Shown here: piece after piece, positions 34,731 through 46,069 of the stretch | Layout: every line of letters starts with the position of its first letter | Position numbering within the stretch: the stretch's first letter is position 1 | DNA from: Aricia agestis | Lineage: Eukaryota > Arthropoda > Insecta > Lepidoptera > Lycaenidae | NCBI RefSeq assembly: GCF_905147365.1 | Contig: NC_056425.1 | Coordinates: 12,117,001-12,181,000, forward strand | Length of the DNA stretch: 64,000 bases | Direction: 5' to 3' | Notes under the pieces: model-generated | Seen by the model: the letters and a program-made list of their open reading frames with translations, nothing else | Database searches by the model: none | Told to the model about the DNA's origin: nothing | Program-made: the position numbers and the translations under genes

Positions 34731-35440
34731 ACAATTAGAGCAGAGAGTAGATTAATTATTATAGGAAAATTACGTTTCATTTCGGATTTAGTAGAAAGAT
34801 CCAATGTGAAATCAAATAAAAAATCACTGATTCGGACAGTTTTCTTGAAGAACGTGCGCGTCATTCTGCTGATATGTAAAATGGGTGAAATAAAAAAAAA
34901 AGTGTGGAATATTTGTATCAAAATTGTATAATTCACTTAAAGTGGCCATTTTAGAAAATTAATGTAAAAGTAATGTGCATACGCCCATTCCGATTAACTT
35001 AGTATCAATATGGCCTACTTTATGTTATTTATATTGTGTATAGGTAATTTAAACGTTTTCTGATCAATAAGTGTCAGAGTAATGCTAAAATATTTTGTGG
35101 TAATGATTTTCAGAAAATTATTATTGTAAGTTTTAGGCTAATGCGTACATACGAAATACTTAGAATTATTGCTGAAACTTGACTTGGACAAGAATCAAGA
35201 TTAATGTAGTAAAGAAAAATATTTTCTGGATAATTTCAGTCAAAGACGAAAATTAATGTCCTCTAAGATAATGATTGAGTAAATATTAGTCACGGTCATA
35301 TTATGCCGTTGTGTTGATGCCATACATATAAGTTAACGCTTTTAAACTTGAGTGGTGACAAAAACTTAAAACTTATACCTTTGGGGCTTTTCTGATCATA
35401 TTATTAAAGACTAGATGACTAGATGGTTCGTATGTCTTCC
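34731..35440. other. AT-rich stretch right of the LTR element, no gene seen
   Basis: Host DNA after the target duplication. No domain or repeat is recognised. Confidence 0.45.
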
Positions 35441-35446
35441 CCCTAA

Positions 35447-35862
35447 GGGCCAATCCACACGTACCACAACCACACCACGTCGCAACGACAAAATACCGTC
35501 AAGCAGTGGTTGCGTTGTGGTACCGACAAAATGTCGATGTGGTTGCGTTGTTGCCAGTAGTTGCGATGTGGTTACGACTGATGTACGAAAGGCAATGAAA
35601 CGGAGGGGGGGGGGGGGGGAGAGCGCGGGCGGTGTGCGCATACTGTCATTGCATCGACGCAACGTTGTGGTTGCGATGTGGTCGGCCACTAGTTCGCTTG
35701 TGGTTGCGATGTGGTCGGTATCATACAAGAGATCGACAACGACTGCAAAAATAATATGTGGTACGTGTGAAATGTGAATAGTCCAGTTCATTTACAATAC
35801 GACATATACGCCCGACAAAGTGGTGTGGTTATGGTGTGGTTGTGGTACGTGAGGGTAAGCCC
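35447..35862. mobile_element. 416-bp TIR element with TAA duplication and a G15 run
   Basis: TAA flanks both ends. The inner parts of the arms share CACGTACCACAACCACACCA. GTGGTTGCGATGTGGT recurs through the interior, and 35605-35619 is 15 G. TAA/TTA flanks fit a PIF/Harbinger-type source. Confidence 0.75.
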
Positions 35863-35879
35863 TAATACCTACAATAAAC

Positions 35880-35970
35880 TGGCCTTCCACGTATATTCCA
35901 AGACTCAAATTAAGCAAATCTGTTCTCGATTTTTAGCGAGCCTCACAAAATTTAAATTAATTTTTATTTA
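35880..35970 (+). repeat. Short dispersed repeat G
   Basis: TCTCGATTTTTAGCGAGCCT and CACAAAATTTAAATTAATTT. Relatives with the same order of motifs are at about 355-475 and 24700-24790. Confidence 0.45.
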
Positions 35971-36304
35971 TGTTGCTATAGATTTCGTCGAATTGACGTC
36001 TCAGAAAGTACTTATCCGCTTATCGTCCAAATCACTGATTGCCTATTGAAGTACCAGTCACCTTGGTATGCGATAGCGCGAAGCCTTTTTCGATCTCACC
36101 TTCGGATCGTCTTCTCGTTAAATATGTAGCTAGGTCAAAGGCCCTTCACATTTGAATATAGCTTAAAACTTTGATCTAGATTACCTTAGGTTTTTGCTTG
36201 GTGTAATTTTTATAAGGGAATTTAATAATTTTTGTTTTCCGCTGTAATCCTTTTATCTAAGTATACTAATATTATTAACTGGGACATTATTAGTTTATCA
36301 CTAA

Positions 36305-36510
36305 ACTAGAAGAGGCCCGCAACTCCATTGCGCTTCATTTATCGCATGGAAATCGTCAGAAATCGTACATTTTGTCGGGATAAAAAGTATCTTAAGTGGA
36401 TACAGACCGGGACTCTCTCCATACCGAATTTCTGCAAAATCGGTCCAGCGGTTTGAGCGTGAAGATGTAATAGACACACACTGTCGCATTTATAATATTA
36501 ATAATGATAA
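36305..36510 (+). repeat. Dispersed repeat E, copy at 36.3 kb
   Basis: GGCCCGCAACTCCATTGCGC to CGCATTTATAATATTAATAA. SINE B copy 1 is attached to its tail. Confidence 0.6.
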
Positions 36511-36864
36511 TAATAACTACCACACCGGTTTCGGTGACGGTGGCCGGTTTCATTGAAACCAGGCCAGTTACGCAGGAGTAATTATAATGCCCAAGTGTGT
36601 GCGCAATACACAAGAGCACTCTCTATTCCTTTTACTCTCATAACCCAGTCGGACGGAAGACCGACACGACTGGCGAGAGGTCAGGCGTAGGACCGACTTT
36701 TTACATGCCCAACGACGTATGGATCATCTTACTTGTCAGACAATCAGGTGATCAGCCTGCATTGTCCTAACCAAACTAGGAAATAACATGTTTCCAACGC
36801 GGGAATCGAACCCACAATCTCCGAGTCAAGAGCCATGCTCTGAACCACTGGATGACGGAGGCGT
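36511..36864 (-). mobile_element. tRNA-derived SINE, family B, copy 1
   Basis: On the minus strand the head carries a GTTCAGAGC-type box A, then TTGACTCGG and a box B, GGTTCGATTCCC. The body includes ACAAGTAAGATGATCC and the tail reads CACCGTCACCGAAACCGGTG followed by TTATTATTA repeats. Confidence 0.85.
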
Positions 36865-38299
36865 TAATAAAAATATGTAATAATATTAATATGGATTATA
36901 TTGCCACATCAACAAATGATTTTTTCATCGTCTTAGTTGCACTTGAACTTAATGAAATAGTTATGAAGGCTTTATTTAGTTTTTGTTAGCAATCTGGTCC
37001 TATGTTGTGTCGGTCTATCAAGTTTTTGCTTCGATATTACTAATACAAAACCTAATGATCCTTATGAAACTTGAGATGACTTGGGAAACGAGGTTATATT
37101 TAAAATCATTTGCTGGACATAATATTGTAATAAAATATTTAAACAACTTTAAATAAGTGCTCCATTGTAATTTATTTTAATTGCTTAGTTAAATTGTAAT
37201 TTATTTTAAATATGAGAGCAAAATTGAGGTAAATAAGAAAAACATATTGCTGGATACATTTTTTTCTGAAACTGTTACTGCGATTTTTTATTAAATATTT
37301 TGTGTTTATAGAAAATTGGTTCTTCAAGTTTTACTCAAACTTTAAAATTGCTACTTTATTTATATAAGAAGATACAACATAGTAACTTGAAACAATGCAA
37401 CTCTTTTTCAAACATACAGTTATTGGACATTGCTGTCCGTTTACTGAATTTCAGCACTTTCACAGACCGGTTATAGGACAGGCCAAAACGAGCGAAGTCG
37501 CAGGAAGTTACGCTATGAAATATGGCGCTCCGGTATTGCACACTCTCAATATAACGCCGTGCATCGCCGTGAGCTACCTATGCTATCAATGAAGCGTGAG
37601 TAAAGGTGTGTTCATAATAATAATCATTTATTTCGGACATTATTCATCCATAAGTGTTAGTTATTTAGTTACTAACAAATTTTCTTAGACTAAGTTAGTA
37701 GTGTTAGTGATAGTGTTAGTAATCATGTTACTTACAATATCTTAAAAATTATGTTAGTAAGGTTAGTTATTATATAATGAATACAACAGGTTACAATATA
37801 CTTAACATTACTACATAACACAATATCATGCTATAATTATTAATATAGTATTATAGGAACTTAAGTTTGTTAATAAATTTAGATTAGTTGTATGCACATA
37901 GTTTTACGTTACAATCCAGCTTAGATACCAATGTAAACAACCGCCTTGTAATAATTATTTTGATTGTACTGTGTATTGTGATTTTCAATAAATAAATAAA
38001 TAAATAAATGAACACACAAAAAAAACAAGAAAATAATACTTATATTGTCTTGAATGTTTTGAATTCTAACAGATAAAAAATAAATAAGATCAAAACCAGT
38101 TAATCCCTTTGGTAATGACGCTTCGTTCCTAAAAGGATAAAAGAGATAATGCCACAAAAAAATATATATCCTCTGTATGTTAAGATTTTAAAGGATAGAA
38201 AAGGTTAAATTTTATTAAAGATTAGTTGTGTACTCGTGCTTACACAATAATTATTACAAAAAAAAGATTTTTTTGTTTTGTTTTGAGTGGCATTGAATA
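36865..38299. other. No gene seen
   Basis: AT-rich. Between 37640 and 37770 the motif GTTAGTAAT/TTAGTTA recurs irregularly, and an AAAT tail is at 37980. No coding segment is recognised. Confidence 0.45.
37980..38010. repeat. AAAT microsatellite
   Basis: Runs of AATAAATAAATAAATAAATG, probably the tail of a lost LINE copy. Confidence 0.6.
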
Positions 38300-38374
38300 A
38301 ATTTTGAAACCACAGGACCGATTTCATGAAATGTCCCATACATTTCATGAAATCGGTCCTGTGGTTTCAAAATT
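38300..38374. repeat. Perfect 34-bp inverted repeat
   Basis: Arms 38300-38333 and 38341-38374 are exact reverse complements around TCCCATA. The arms contain ACCACAGGACCGATTTCATG. The inner sequence is itself partly palindromic (CATTTCATGAAATG-like). Confidence 0.95.
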
Positions 38375-38737
38375 GGATGGCTGTATAATCTTCCAAGAAA
38401 CATCTAGTAAGTAACTAAAAATAAAAAAAAATATAGGTACATTTTCAATTTCCTATAATGTTATTAAAAACTTCGAAACAATAGAAAATCCATATATTTA
38501 CTTTTTACAAACAACCTTATATTTTAAATAAAACCTAATTCCAAATAATAAAATTTTAAATAACTGAGTACCAATTTAATTTTATTCAGTCCATTATGAA
38601 CACAGGCTTAGATGCAGTTAGTGAAAGGTGCACCCGAGCCACCCAGACCGAAGACGCTACATTGTTACATCCCATCATATCATCGGATTTTAGTAAACTT
38701 ACTAATATTACTAAACACTAACATTCCTTACTCCTTA

Positions 38738-38892
38738 GGGTCAATTCAGACCGCAACTCGACGCGTTGATTCGTTACCAAGAATTTGTACTGAATTGACA
38801 GATTTCAATTGTGTCAGACGTCTTCCAAATCTGTCTAATCAATACAAATTTAGAAATGCATCTACGCGTCGCGTTGTGGTCTGAATTGACCC
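38738..38892. mobile_element. 155-bp MITE, TTA duplication
   Basis: GGGTCAATTCAGACCGCAAC and its complement (GTTGTGGTCTGAATTGACCC) end the element between two TTA triplets. CGACGCG lies inside each arm. Confidence 0.85.
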
Positions 38893-39438
38893 TTAGTAAC
38901 ACTAACATTATCATACTATCAGACATACTAAAAATTCAATTCATCGTAGCTTCCAAACGATGGACCAGTTTTGATGTAGATTTTTTTTGTTTGAAAGCTG
39001 ATATAAATTATTATGAGAGATAATACCTACGTTCAGTTTCAGTTCAGTTCATCAACCAAGCTTTTTTGATTACAGAACCCTATAACGGAACCCCAACGAG
39101 CTGATTTTTTGTATATTGATAGATTAATAGTCATATAATTTTCAGTAACGTTGTCCTACTAATAAAACAGTCCATATTTTAGGACCATCAATTCAAAGTA
39201 TGAAATCCTTTCTGCTAGCTACCACTTTCGAGATTTTTCTCAAAATAAAATTTTGTTCGTCTTATCAAAATGAAGCTACTCACTAAAAAAATAGCTTGAT
39301 AGCAATAAAAAAAATCTAGTGCTCTTGTACTAAGACTTCATAATCATCAGCTACATCACTGCAGGATATTTATTTTTATAAAGTCGTTTATACTTATCGC
39401 AAAATAATGTAGACTCACTGGGTGATCTTAATTCACAC

Positions 39439-39799
39439 ACATGAACGCCTCCGTGGTCCAGTGGTTAAGAGCGTCGCTCTTGACTCGGAGGGCGTGGGCT
39501 CGATTCCCGCGTTGGTAACATGACTATTTCCAAGTTTGGTTAGGACAATGCAGGCTGATCACCTAATTGTCTGACAAGTAAGATGATCCGTGCGTCGGAT
39601 GGGCACGTAAAAAGTCGGTCCTGCGCCTGATCTCTCGCCAGTCGTGTCGGTCTTCCATCCTACTGGGTAATGAGAGAAAAAGGAATAGAGAGTGCTCTTG
39701 TGTATTGCGCACATACTTGGGCACTATAAAATTACTCCTGCGTAACTGGCCTGGTTTCAATAAAACTGGCCACCGTCACCGAAACCGGTGTGGGAGTTA
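39439..39799 (+). mobile_element. tRNA-derived SINE, family B, copy 2, with target duplication
   Basis: Box A TGGTCCAGTGGTTAAGAGC and box B GGCTCGATTCCCGC at the start. TTAATTCACAC lies at 39428-39438 and again at 39800-39810, an 11-bp target duplication. Confidence 0.9.
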
Positions 39800-40103
39800 T
39801 TAATTCACACGCACAAAGTTCCAAACAACATGTTACTCTACAATCTACAAGAATTAATTATACAATGGGAATAAACTTACACAAGCATTAATAAGTTAAT
39901 GCAAATTGCTTAACAATTGCTAATATAAACATTAAAAGATGGACAAACAAATGAATGGTTTTTCAATAAGATATCTCACGCGACTCGTTGTGTACACACG
40001 GGTGAAAATAACGATTGAAATCGCTGCGTTTAGTAAAACACGTTTATGTTTCATTGTACATGTACCATGAGTACCATTGGAGAAATTGATTCATATTAGG
40101 CAG

Positions 40104-40390
40104 TTTTTTTTTATAAAATAAGGGGGCAAACAAGCAAACGGGTCACCTGATGGAAAGCAACTTCCGTCGCCCATGGACACTCGCAGCATCAGAAGAGCTG
40201 CACCTGCAGCTCTTCTGATGCTACGAGTGTCCATTGGCGTTGCCGGCCTTTTAAGAGTGATAAGTAGGGTAATAGGGGAGGGTAGGGATGGAAAGGGAAG
40301 GGAATAGGGGAGGGTAGGGAAGGGAATAGGGTAGGGGATTGGGCCTCCGGTAAACTCACTCACTCGGGGAAACACAGCGCAAGCGCTGTT
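40104..40390 (-). repeat. Lep1-like element, copy 6, with internal fold-back
   Basis: The block AGAAGAGCTGCA is followed by its own inverted copy (40190-40232), so GCAGCTCTTCTGATGC occurs in both directions. The rest follows the family. Confidence 0.85.
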
Positions 40391-40671
40391 TACGTAGGTC
40401 CGCAGCTCTCTTCCTATGAACCAACTTCTCTGATGTTGTACTATTAGAGTAAATGATAGTATCATTAATAGCATCTGCCTATGTATTAAGCCGGGTCCAG
40501 AATTGTGTTATGTGTATTGTAAGATTACGTGTAATTTAGCGTCAACAGTGTGGACGGTACACGAACTCAAAGCGCATTGTCCAAACGAGCGTTTGTGCTC
40601 GCGCGAAAACCGACAGCCGATGGATAAACCCCGAGCGTTAATGTTCCTGGCCCATGAATATGTATTAAGTA

Positions 40672-40731
40672 TGTGTATACTCTAATTTAATTCGTAATAA
40701 TTTACTTACGAATTAAATTATAGTATACACA
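40672..40731. repeat. 26-bp inverted repeat
   Basis: Arms 40672-40697 and 40706-40731 match as reverse complements with one mismatch. Each outer end reads TGTGTATACT or its complement. Confidence 0.85.
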
Positions 40732-40747
40732 GTACAGTAAAAAGCTT

Positions 40748-40838
40748 TTTCCGTTGTCTTTCGTAGGCCGCAACACAATTTATTCGAGATCTTAGCACGA
40801 GATCAGACTGACGAGGTAAAATTACAATAGATAATACA
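40748..40838 (+). repeat. Diverged SINE family C fragment
   Basis: TTTCCGTTGTCTTTCGTAGG to GAGATCAGACTGACGAGG aligns with the 3' half of family C, with many changes. Confidence 0.55.
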
Positions 40839-40839
40839 T

Positions 40840-42240
40840 ATTATATTAATTCATTAATTTCAATGATCAATAAGAGGTTCTAACAATTTCAAATTGAAGA
40901 ACTTTTCAAAAGTGCATTCGTGATAAAAATTGGAATATATGCCCGTATGTTTTCAGAATTTGTGATTCTGTAATTGCTATGATTTTGTTATGATAACGCC
41001 TACGGATAACACAATTGCTTCATGTCTTCATTTACCACGAATCGTGAAATTGCGTTATTATGATCCTTATAATTGTTTTAAAAATTTGCATACCTTTTTG
41101 AAATCGAAATCTTTTTAGCGGCGTTATGCACTTTTACAGGATCCACACTAATATTATAAATGCGAAAATGTGTCTGTCGGTCTGTCTATTTGTGTCTACC
41201 TGTCTGGTACCTCTTCATGCCCAAACCGCTGAACCGTTTTGTTGTAATTTGGTATGGAGATACTTTTTGTCCCGGGAAAGTACTTAACATTATGATACTT
41301 TTTAGCCCGGAAAAATATACGGAATGGATCGAATTTTAGTGCAACGGAGTTGCGGACGTTATCTAGTTGATAATAACAAATCTTAAGGCGAGGATAAACC
41401 CCAATTTGTTATTCCGTGACTCCCGGTTTACCTAGTTCCAATATAATAACGAAGTGTTAAAAAATATGAGATATAAAGCACAATATTTAAAATACCTTAA
41501 ACCATAAACATTTTAATAAAACGTAATACTTTGGCTGTAATTAATTTACAAACTTACCTCCGAAAAAACTCTATTTCATCGAAATATAAGTATTAACTAG
41601 GATAATTGTACATTTTATTTGAATAAATTGTTAGTAAATCTATATTAAAAATTCTTTAACCGAACAATTTTGTTTCTTAATATTTATTTCCAAAGATATT
41701 TAAAAAAAACAGCAAAAATAGAGAAGATCCGCCCGAGAACCTATAGTTTTATGCTAAGCTAAAATGAATCTTATTGCGATGCATATACGCTTGGTCTTTG
41801 GTTGTGTGCAAGGTTATCGTTTTTGATTGAGATTAATCCCCGTCTTAAAGTCTTATCAAGCACATGAACTGATTAAAATTCGTAAAATTTAGATCGCTGG
41901 TGCTGCGCAGGAGAGGGAAGAGTAGGTCTCATGTTCATTCGAAAAAGTTTCTCGTCCTAGTACAATCAATATATTGTAATTTGCCCTCGGAACAAAGACC
42001 TGCCGTTAGTTGACGTGATGAATCGTTAGGGAGGCACAGAAAAATTAAAAAAGGGCGCGCTAATTGCTGTTTTTGACAAATCCAATAAAAAAAATTTGAA
42101 ATGCTTTTTTCTCGGAAACTATTGGTTTTAGGTAAAAGTTTTTTAAATAAAAATGTAGAGGGCGTTGTGAACTACATTTTTTGTCATTGGAGTGACGCCA
42201 TCCGACTTAAAATACAAAAAGTAGAGGGTTATTTATTATA
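40840..42240. other. No gene seen apart from one repeat E copy
   Basis: Mostly unassigned AT-rich sequence around the family E copy at 41150-41370. Confidence 0.45.
41150..41370 (-). repeat. Dispersed repeat E, copy at 41.2 kb
   Basis: CACTAATATTATAAATGCGA to GAGTTGCGGACGTTATCTAG, reverse form, nearly full length. Confidence 0.65.
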
Positions 42241-42541
42241 ATAATAATAATATAATATCTATGGACGCTTCACACCACGTCAGTCTGGCCCTGTGCTAAG
42301 TACCTGAAGGACTTGTGTTACAGGTACCAGACAACGGAAATACATTTAATACTTTTTTTTATACTATACATATATTTAAGATTTTTATTATTTCATACAC
42401 ATATTTAATACACATCCATGACCCAGGAACATTGAAAAACTTTTTGTTCCCTCGGCGGGATTCGAACCCGCGACCCCCGGCTTGAATTGCCACACACTCT
42501 AACCATTGAGCCACGGAGGTCGTCGTCGTCGTCGTCGTCGT
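42241..42541 (-). mobile_element. tRNA-derived SINE, family C, copy 3, with GTC microsatellite
   Basis: The same family, with box B intact. At the head the sequence runs into about eight GTC units at 42519-42541. Confidence 0.85.
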
Positions 42542-42827
42542 TATTAGTTAATTAAAAAAAAAGTCGGATTTCATTTCCTGAAAATGGCCATTTTTTTAGG
42601 AATTGGTGCTATTTTCTGTAGTATTAGCATTTAGCTTTAGTACTACTACTAGTACTATTTACAGCGTGATCCATTTTAAGACGGAACTATGTAATTGATC
42701 TATTAATATAATTATATCAGTAGTCATTACATACTACAAAGTAATTTTGCAATTTTGTATCATCTAGTTAAAACAGGTACTCTAGCAGCTGCAGTCCTTT
42801 AATTTGCATTGTTGTTAAAAACGAGAG

Positions 42828-43125
42828 TCCGGACCCTATTACTGAAAATTGTAAAAAAATATGTACTTAAGAGGGGTCCCATACATCAAACGTGATTTTT
42901 TTGGCCTTTTTGCTAGATGTCAATAATAGTAACCGGTAGGCACTTGAAATTTTTACAAAATCCTTGATTATATGTATACTTTATTAATGAATAAGAATAT
43001 AAAAAAAATAAAGAATTAAGTTGTCCTCTCATACAAAAAACGCAATTTTTGGCCTATTTTTGCTCTATAACGGTACGGAACCCTTCGTGAGCGAGTCCAA
43101 TTACTCGCACTTGGCCGATTATATT
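42828..43125 (+). repeat. Dispersed repeat F, copy 1
   Basis: Shares CCATACATCAAACGTGATTT, CGGTAGGCACTTGA and GCGGTACGGAACCCTTCG with 58455-58905. Ends in GCACTTGGCCGATTAT. Confidence 0.65.
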
Positions 43126-43263
43126 TTTTAGACTTATTGCTGCAAAGAGTCAGAAACGGTGGGTGTTACTTCTAGTGGTTCCGTATCCAAAGGTTAAAAA
43201 GGGTATTACTAAGTTCTATGTCTATTTCTTCGAAGAATATACTTGGGATCGCCATACTAAGTG

Positions 43264-43730
43264 ACCTATCAGACAGAAAGCGGTCACGCGGTCAAGCATT
43301 CAAGCGGTCAGCTTTGCGTTCTTTGTGTTGTATTACGTTATACAAAATGTATCAAAACTAAGTGTAATAATAAGTAATAATACTTTAGGGTGTGTATGTG
43401 TTCCTTGTAGAGAACTGTGAAAGTAGCAGCGCTGAAAGACCAATTTTTTTTCACTTTTGTATGGGGAAACTCGTGACGCTGAGGCGTTTGCAGATACGAA
43501 AGTGAAAAAAAATTTGGTCGTTCAGCACTGCTACTTTCACAGTGAACTCTCTACAAGGAATACGTACACACCCTAAATTATTATCACTTAGTTTTGTAAC
43601 ATTCTGTATATCTATACTCACATAGAGGGCGTTCTGACCGCGTCAGAGTTCCTCTTGTGTGACTGACCTCTCGAACGCAGAATGCGAACGCAGAACTTTT
43701 GAACGCGTGACCGCTTTCTGTCTGATAGGT
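43264..43730. mobile_element. TIR element interrupted by MITE family D
   Basis: The 27-bp ends (43264-43290 and 43704-43730) are inverted repeats beginning ACCTATCAGACAGAAAGCGG. MITE D copy 4 fills 43343-43606, so the original element was about 200 bp. Confidence 0.8.
43343..43606. mobile_element. Palindromic MITE, family D, copy 4 (nested)
   Basis: Flanked by TA and inserted inside a larger TIR element at 43264-43730. The left end has a small duplication (AAGTGTAATAATAAGTAATA). Confidence 0.85.
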
Positions 43731-43744
43731 GTCTAAGGTAATCA

Positions 43745-44034
43745 GCCTGCCTAGCATACGCCAACGAGATATCTCACTGATGTTTTCTTGATTTTTGATG
43801 GTTTGTCTCTTCATCTCTATTGACCCTAGCTTGACAAACATTTTTTCTCGCCTACGCGAGAAAAAATGTTTGTCATGCTCTACATCTATCTATCTAGTAG
43901 ATCTACATCTATCATCGAAATAACACACTTTTATAGAGTTTTGTCGAGATAATGTCGAGATTTTGACATTATGAGACGAGTAGTTTTTAATTATCTCGAA
44001 TGTGAGATATCTCGTTTGCGTATGCTAGGCAGGC
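43745..44034. mobile_element. TIR element with internal perfect hairpin
   Basis: 32-bp inverted ends (43745-43776, 44003-44034; one mismatch) start GCCTGCCTAGCATACG. Inside, 43832-43851 and 43856-43875 are perfect 20-bp arms around a four-base loop. It starts 14 bases after the previous element. Confidence 0.8.
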
Positions 44035-44339
44035 ATGCTATAAATCACTGTGCGTGCGAGTCTCAGGTCACACAATTTGCACATCTTTAGCAATTGGAAA
44101 TTAGTTATCAGGTGCATAAGATTAGTCTAGATTTAGTGCATCAGGTCAAACCTACGACGTGGGTTAATCTGTATTTATGTTTGTTAAATATAGATTAAGC
44201 TTAGGTAGAAATAGGTGCATCCAGTTACAAAATGCCTTTTAAAACCAAAACTGTTATATGCTTAATAATACTACAGTAATAATAATAACTTTAATCACTT
44301 TAATCAATTTAATTTCATTTAAGTTTATTTTATCATAAT

Positions 44340-44470
44340 TATATTGCATGAACTAGATTATTGGTAATTTTAATTGTGGATTTTTGAATTTTTATGTAAT
44401 GCTAAATTAATGAAATTTTTACATGTTATGGGTCTTTGATACCTGAAATAAAGACATCTTTATTTTTTTA
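44340..44470 (+). repeat. LINE-like 3' UTR remnant
   Basis: GGGTCTTTGATACCTGAAAT and AAAGACATC are followed by a T-rich stretch, resembling the end of the element at 20590-20868. Confidence 0.4.
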
Positions 44471-44554
44471 ATTTTTTTATTAATATTCATTTGAACATTT
44501 GTGTGTTTGTATATCTGTTATTTCTTCAGGCATAAACCAATTAATGTCCATAAT

Positions 44555-44890
44555 AAATAAATAAATAAATAAAACTTTATTTCAGACTAATTTGTCCATA
44601 GATTTGTTAGAGATAGTTAGTAACAATTATCTTATATAAATATGTTAGTAGTGTTAGTAGAGTCTGTATAATATTTACGACATCAAGCCTATCCCTATCT
44701 CCATCCAGTATTTTTGAATGGGACAGTCTAATTTAGAGGCAATGACCTTCAGAATGCTGTTTTCACTGCTACGAAGTCTATGCAATGACGACGCTACCTT
44801 TTTGCGCATCACTGCGTGAAAGCCGTCAACGCCAGACTCAGCAAACATTTTTGACGCACTGCAGCGCCATGGCAGCCCAAGCAGCATTCT
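44555..44890 (-). pseudogene. LINE C-terminus and 3' tail, copy 2
   Basis: The minus strand encodes MFAESGVDGFHAVMRKKVAS and HRLRSSENSILKVIASKLDC, then a 3' UTR with an (AAAT)n tail on the plus strand at 44558-44576. SINE B copy 3 is joined at its 5' side. Confidence 0.72.
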
Positions 44891-45250
44891 ATAATAATAA
44901 CTCCCACACCGATTTCGGTGACGGTGGCCAGTTTCATTGAAGCCAGGCGAGTTACGCAGGACTAATTTCATAGTGCCGAAGTGTGTGCGCAGTACACAAG
45001 AGCACTCTCTATCCTTTACTCTCATAACCCAGTGGGACGAACGACCGACACGACTGGCGAGAGATCAGGCGCAGGACCGACTTTTTACATGCCCATCCGA
45101 CGCATGGATCATCTTACTTGTCAGACAATCAGGTGATCAGTTTGCATTGTCCTAATCAAACTTGGAAATAACATATTTCCAACTCGGGTATCGAGCCCAC
45201 GACCTCCGAGTCAAGAGCCACGCTCTAAACCACTGGACGACGGAGGCGTT
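44891..45250 (-). mobile_element. tRNA-derived SINE, family B, copy 3
   Basis: Full-length family B. Its tail meets the LINE fragment at 44555-44890. Confidence 0.85.
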
Positions 45251-45854
45251 TACCATAATATTAATAAATTCATTAGCTTAAGCGAAAATAGGTTACAGAA
45301 AGACATACAAAATGACACACAGACTTTCGCGTAATTATAACATAATAACTAGAGATCGCCCAATGGTCGAAATTCGACCTTAATTTTAACGATATTAGGA
45401 GTTTAGGACTACTACCTACATTTTGTAAAAAATATTGACTTTATAATTTTTTCCAACTTTTGTCTCTGGGACTTAGCTGATCTCAGACTGGCCGTGTAAG
45501 CATTGTCTAATAGTATCTTAGATTCCATAAAAAAAACTATAATCCATTTTTAATTTGTCAATTTGTTGTCAACGGACTTCAACCATAAATAAAAGAGTAT
45601 AATTCGTATGTATAGGCTTGTCACTCAAAAATCTATCATGTCTCATGTGTGTGTGTTGTAGTGTGTGTAATGTTTTATTTGTTAAAAAAATGTATGATAA
45701 AAGCATAATTTCAAAATAATATTAGTTCGATGCACTCCTTCACCATATAAACTATAACTGTGCAAAATTTCATTCACCTACGTTTCCCCATTTTTCATAA
45801 AAAGGGTTACAAAGTTTTTCGTTCGCGTATTAATATTATGATGATGATATACTA

Positions 45855-45995
45855 CGTGACACCCACAACTCCGTCGTATATCGCTGGAACCGTACATTTA
45901 TTCCGGCATAAAAAGTATCCTGTGTCCACTCCCGGGACATAATGTATCTACATACCAGATTTCATTGCACTCAGTGAACCGACGACCGACAGATA
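45855..45995 (+). repeat. Dispersed repeat E fragment at 45.9 kb
   Basis: Keeps CACAACTCCGTCGTATATCG and AAAAAGTATCCTGTGTCC. The right half is lost. Confidence 0.5.
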
Positions 45996-46069
45996 TTATA
46001 CTGACATGATTTAAATATACTCCATATTTAAGAATGGGGTATGGATTCCAAAACACTAATCAAGTATAA

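Noticed and set aside
35411..35791. Open frames on both strands at 35.4-35.8 kb
   Set aside because: They fall inside a TIR element made of GTGGTTGCG motifs, whose composition keeps several frames open.
39445..39520. Possible tRNA gene
   Set aside because: Same layout as the heads of SINE family B at 36.8, 45.2 and 47.8 kb, and bounded by a SINE-type target duplication.
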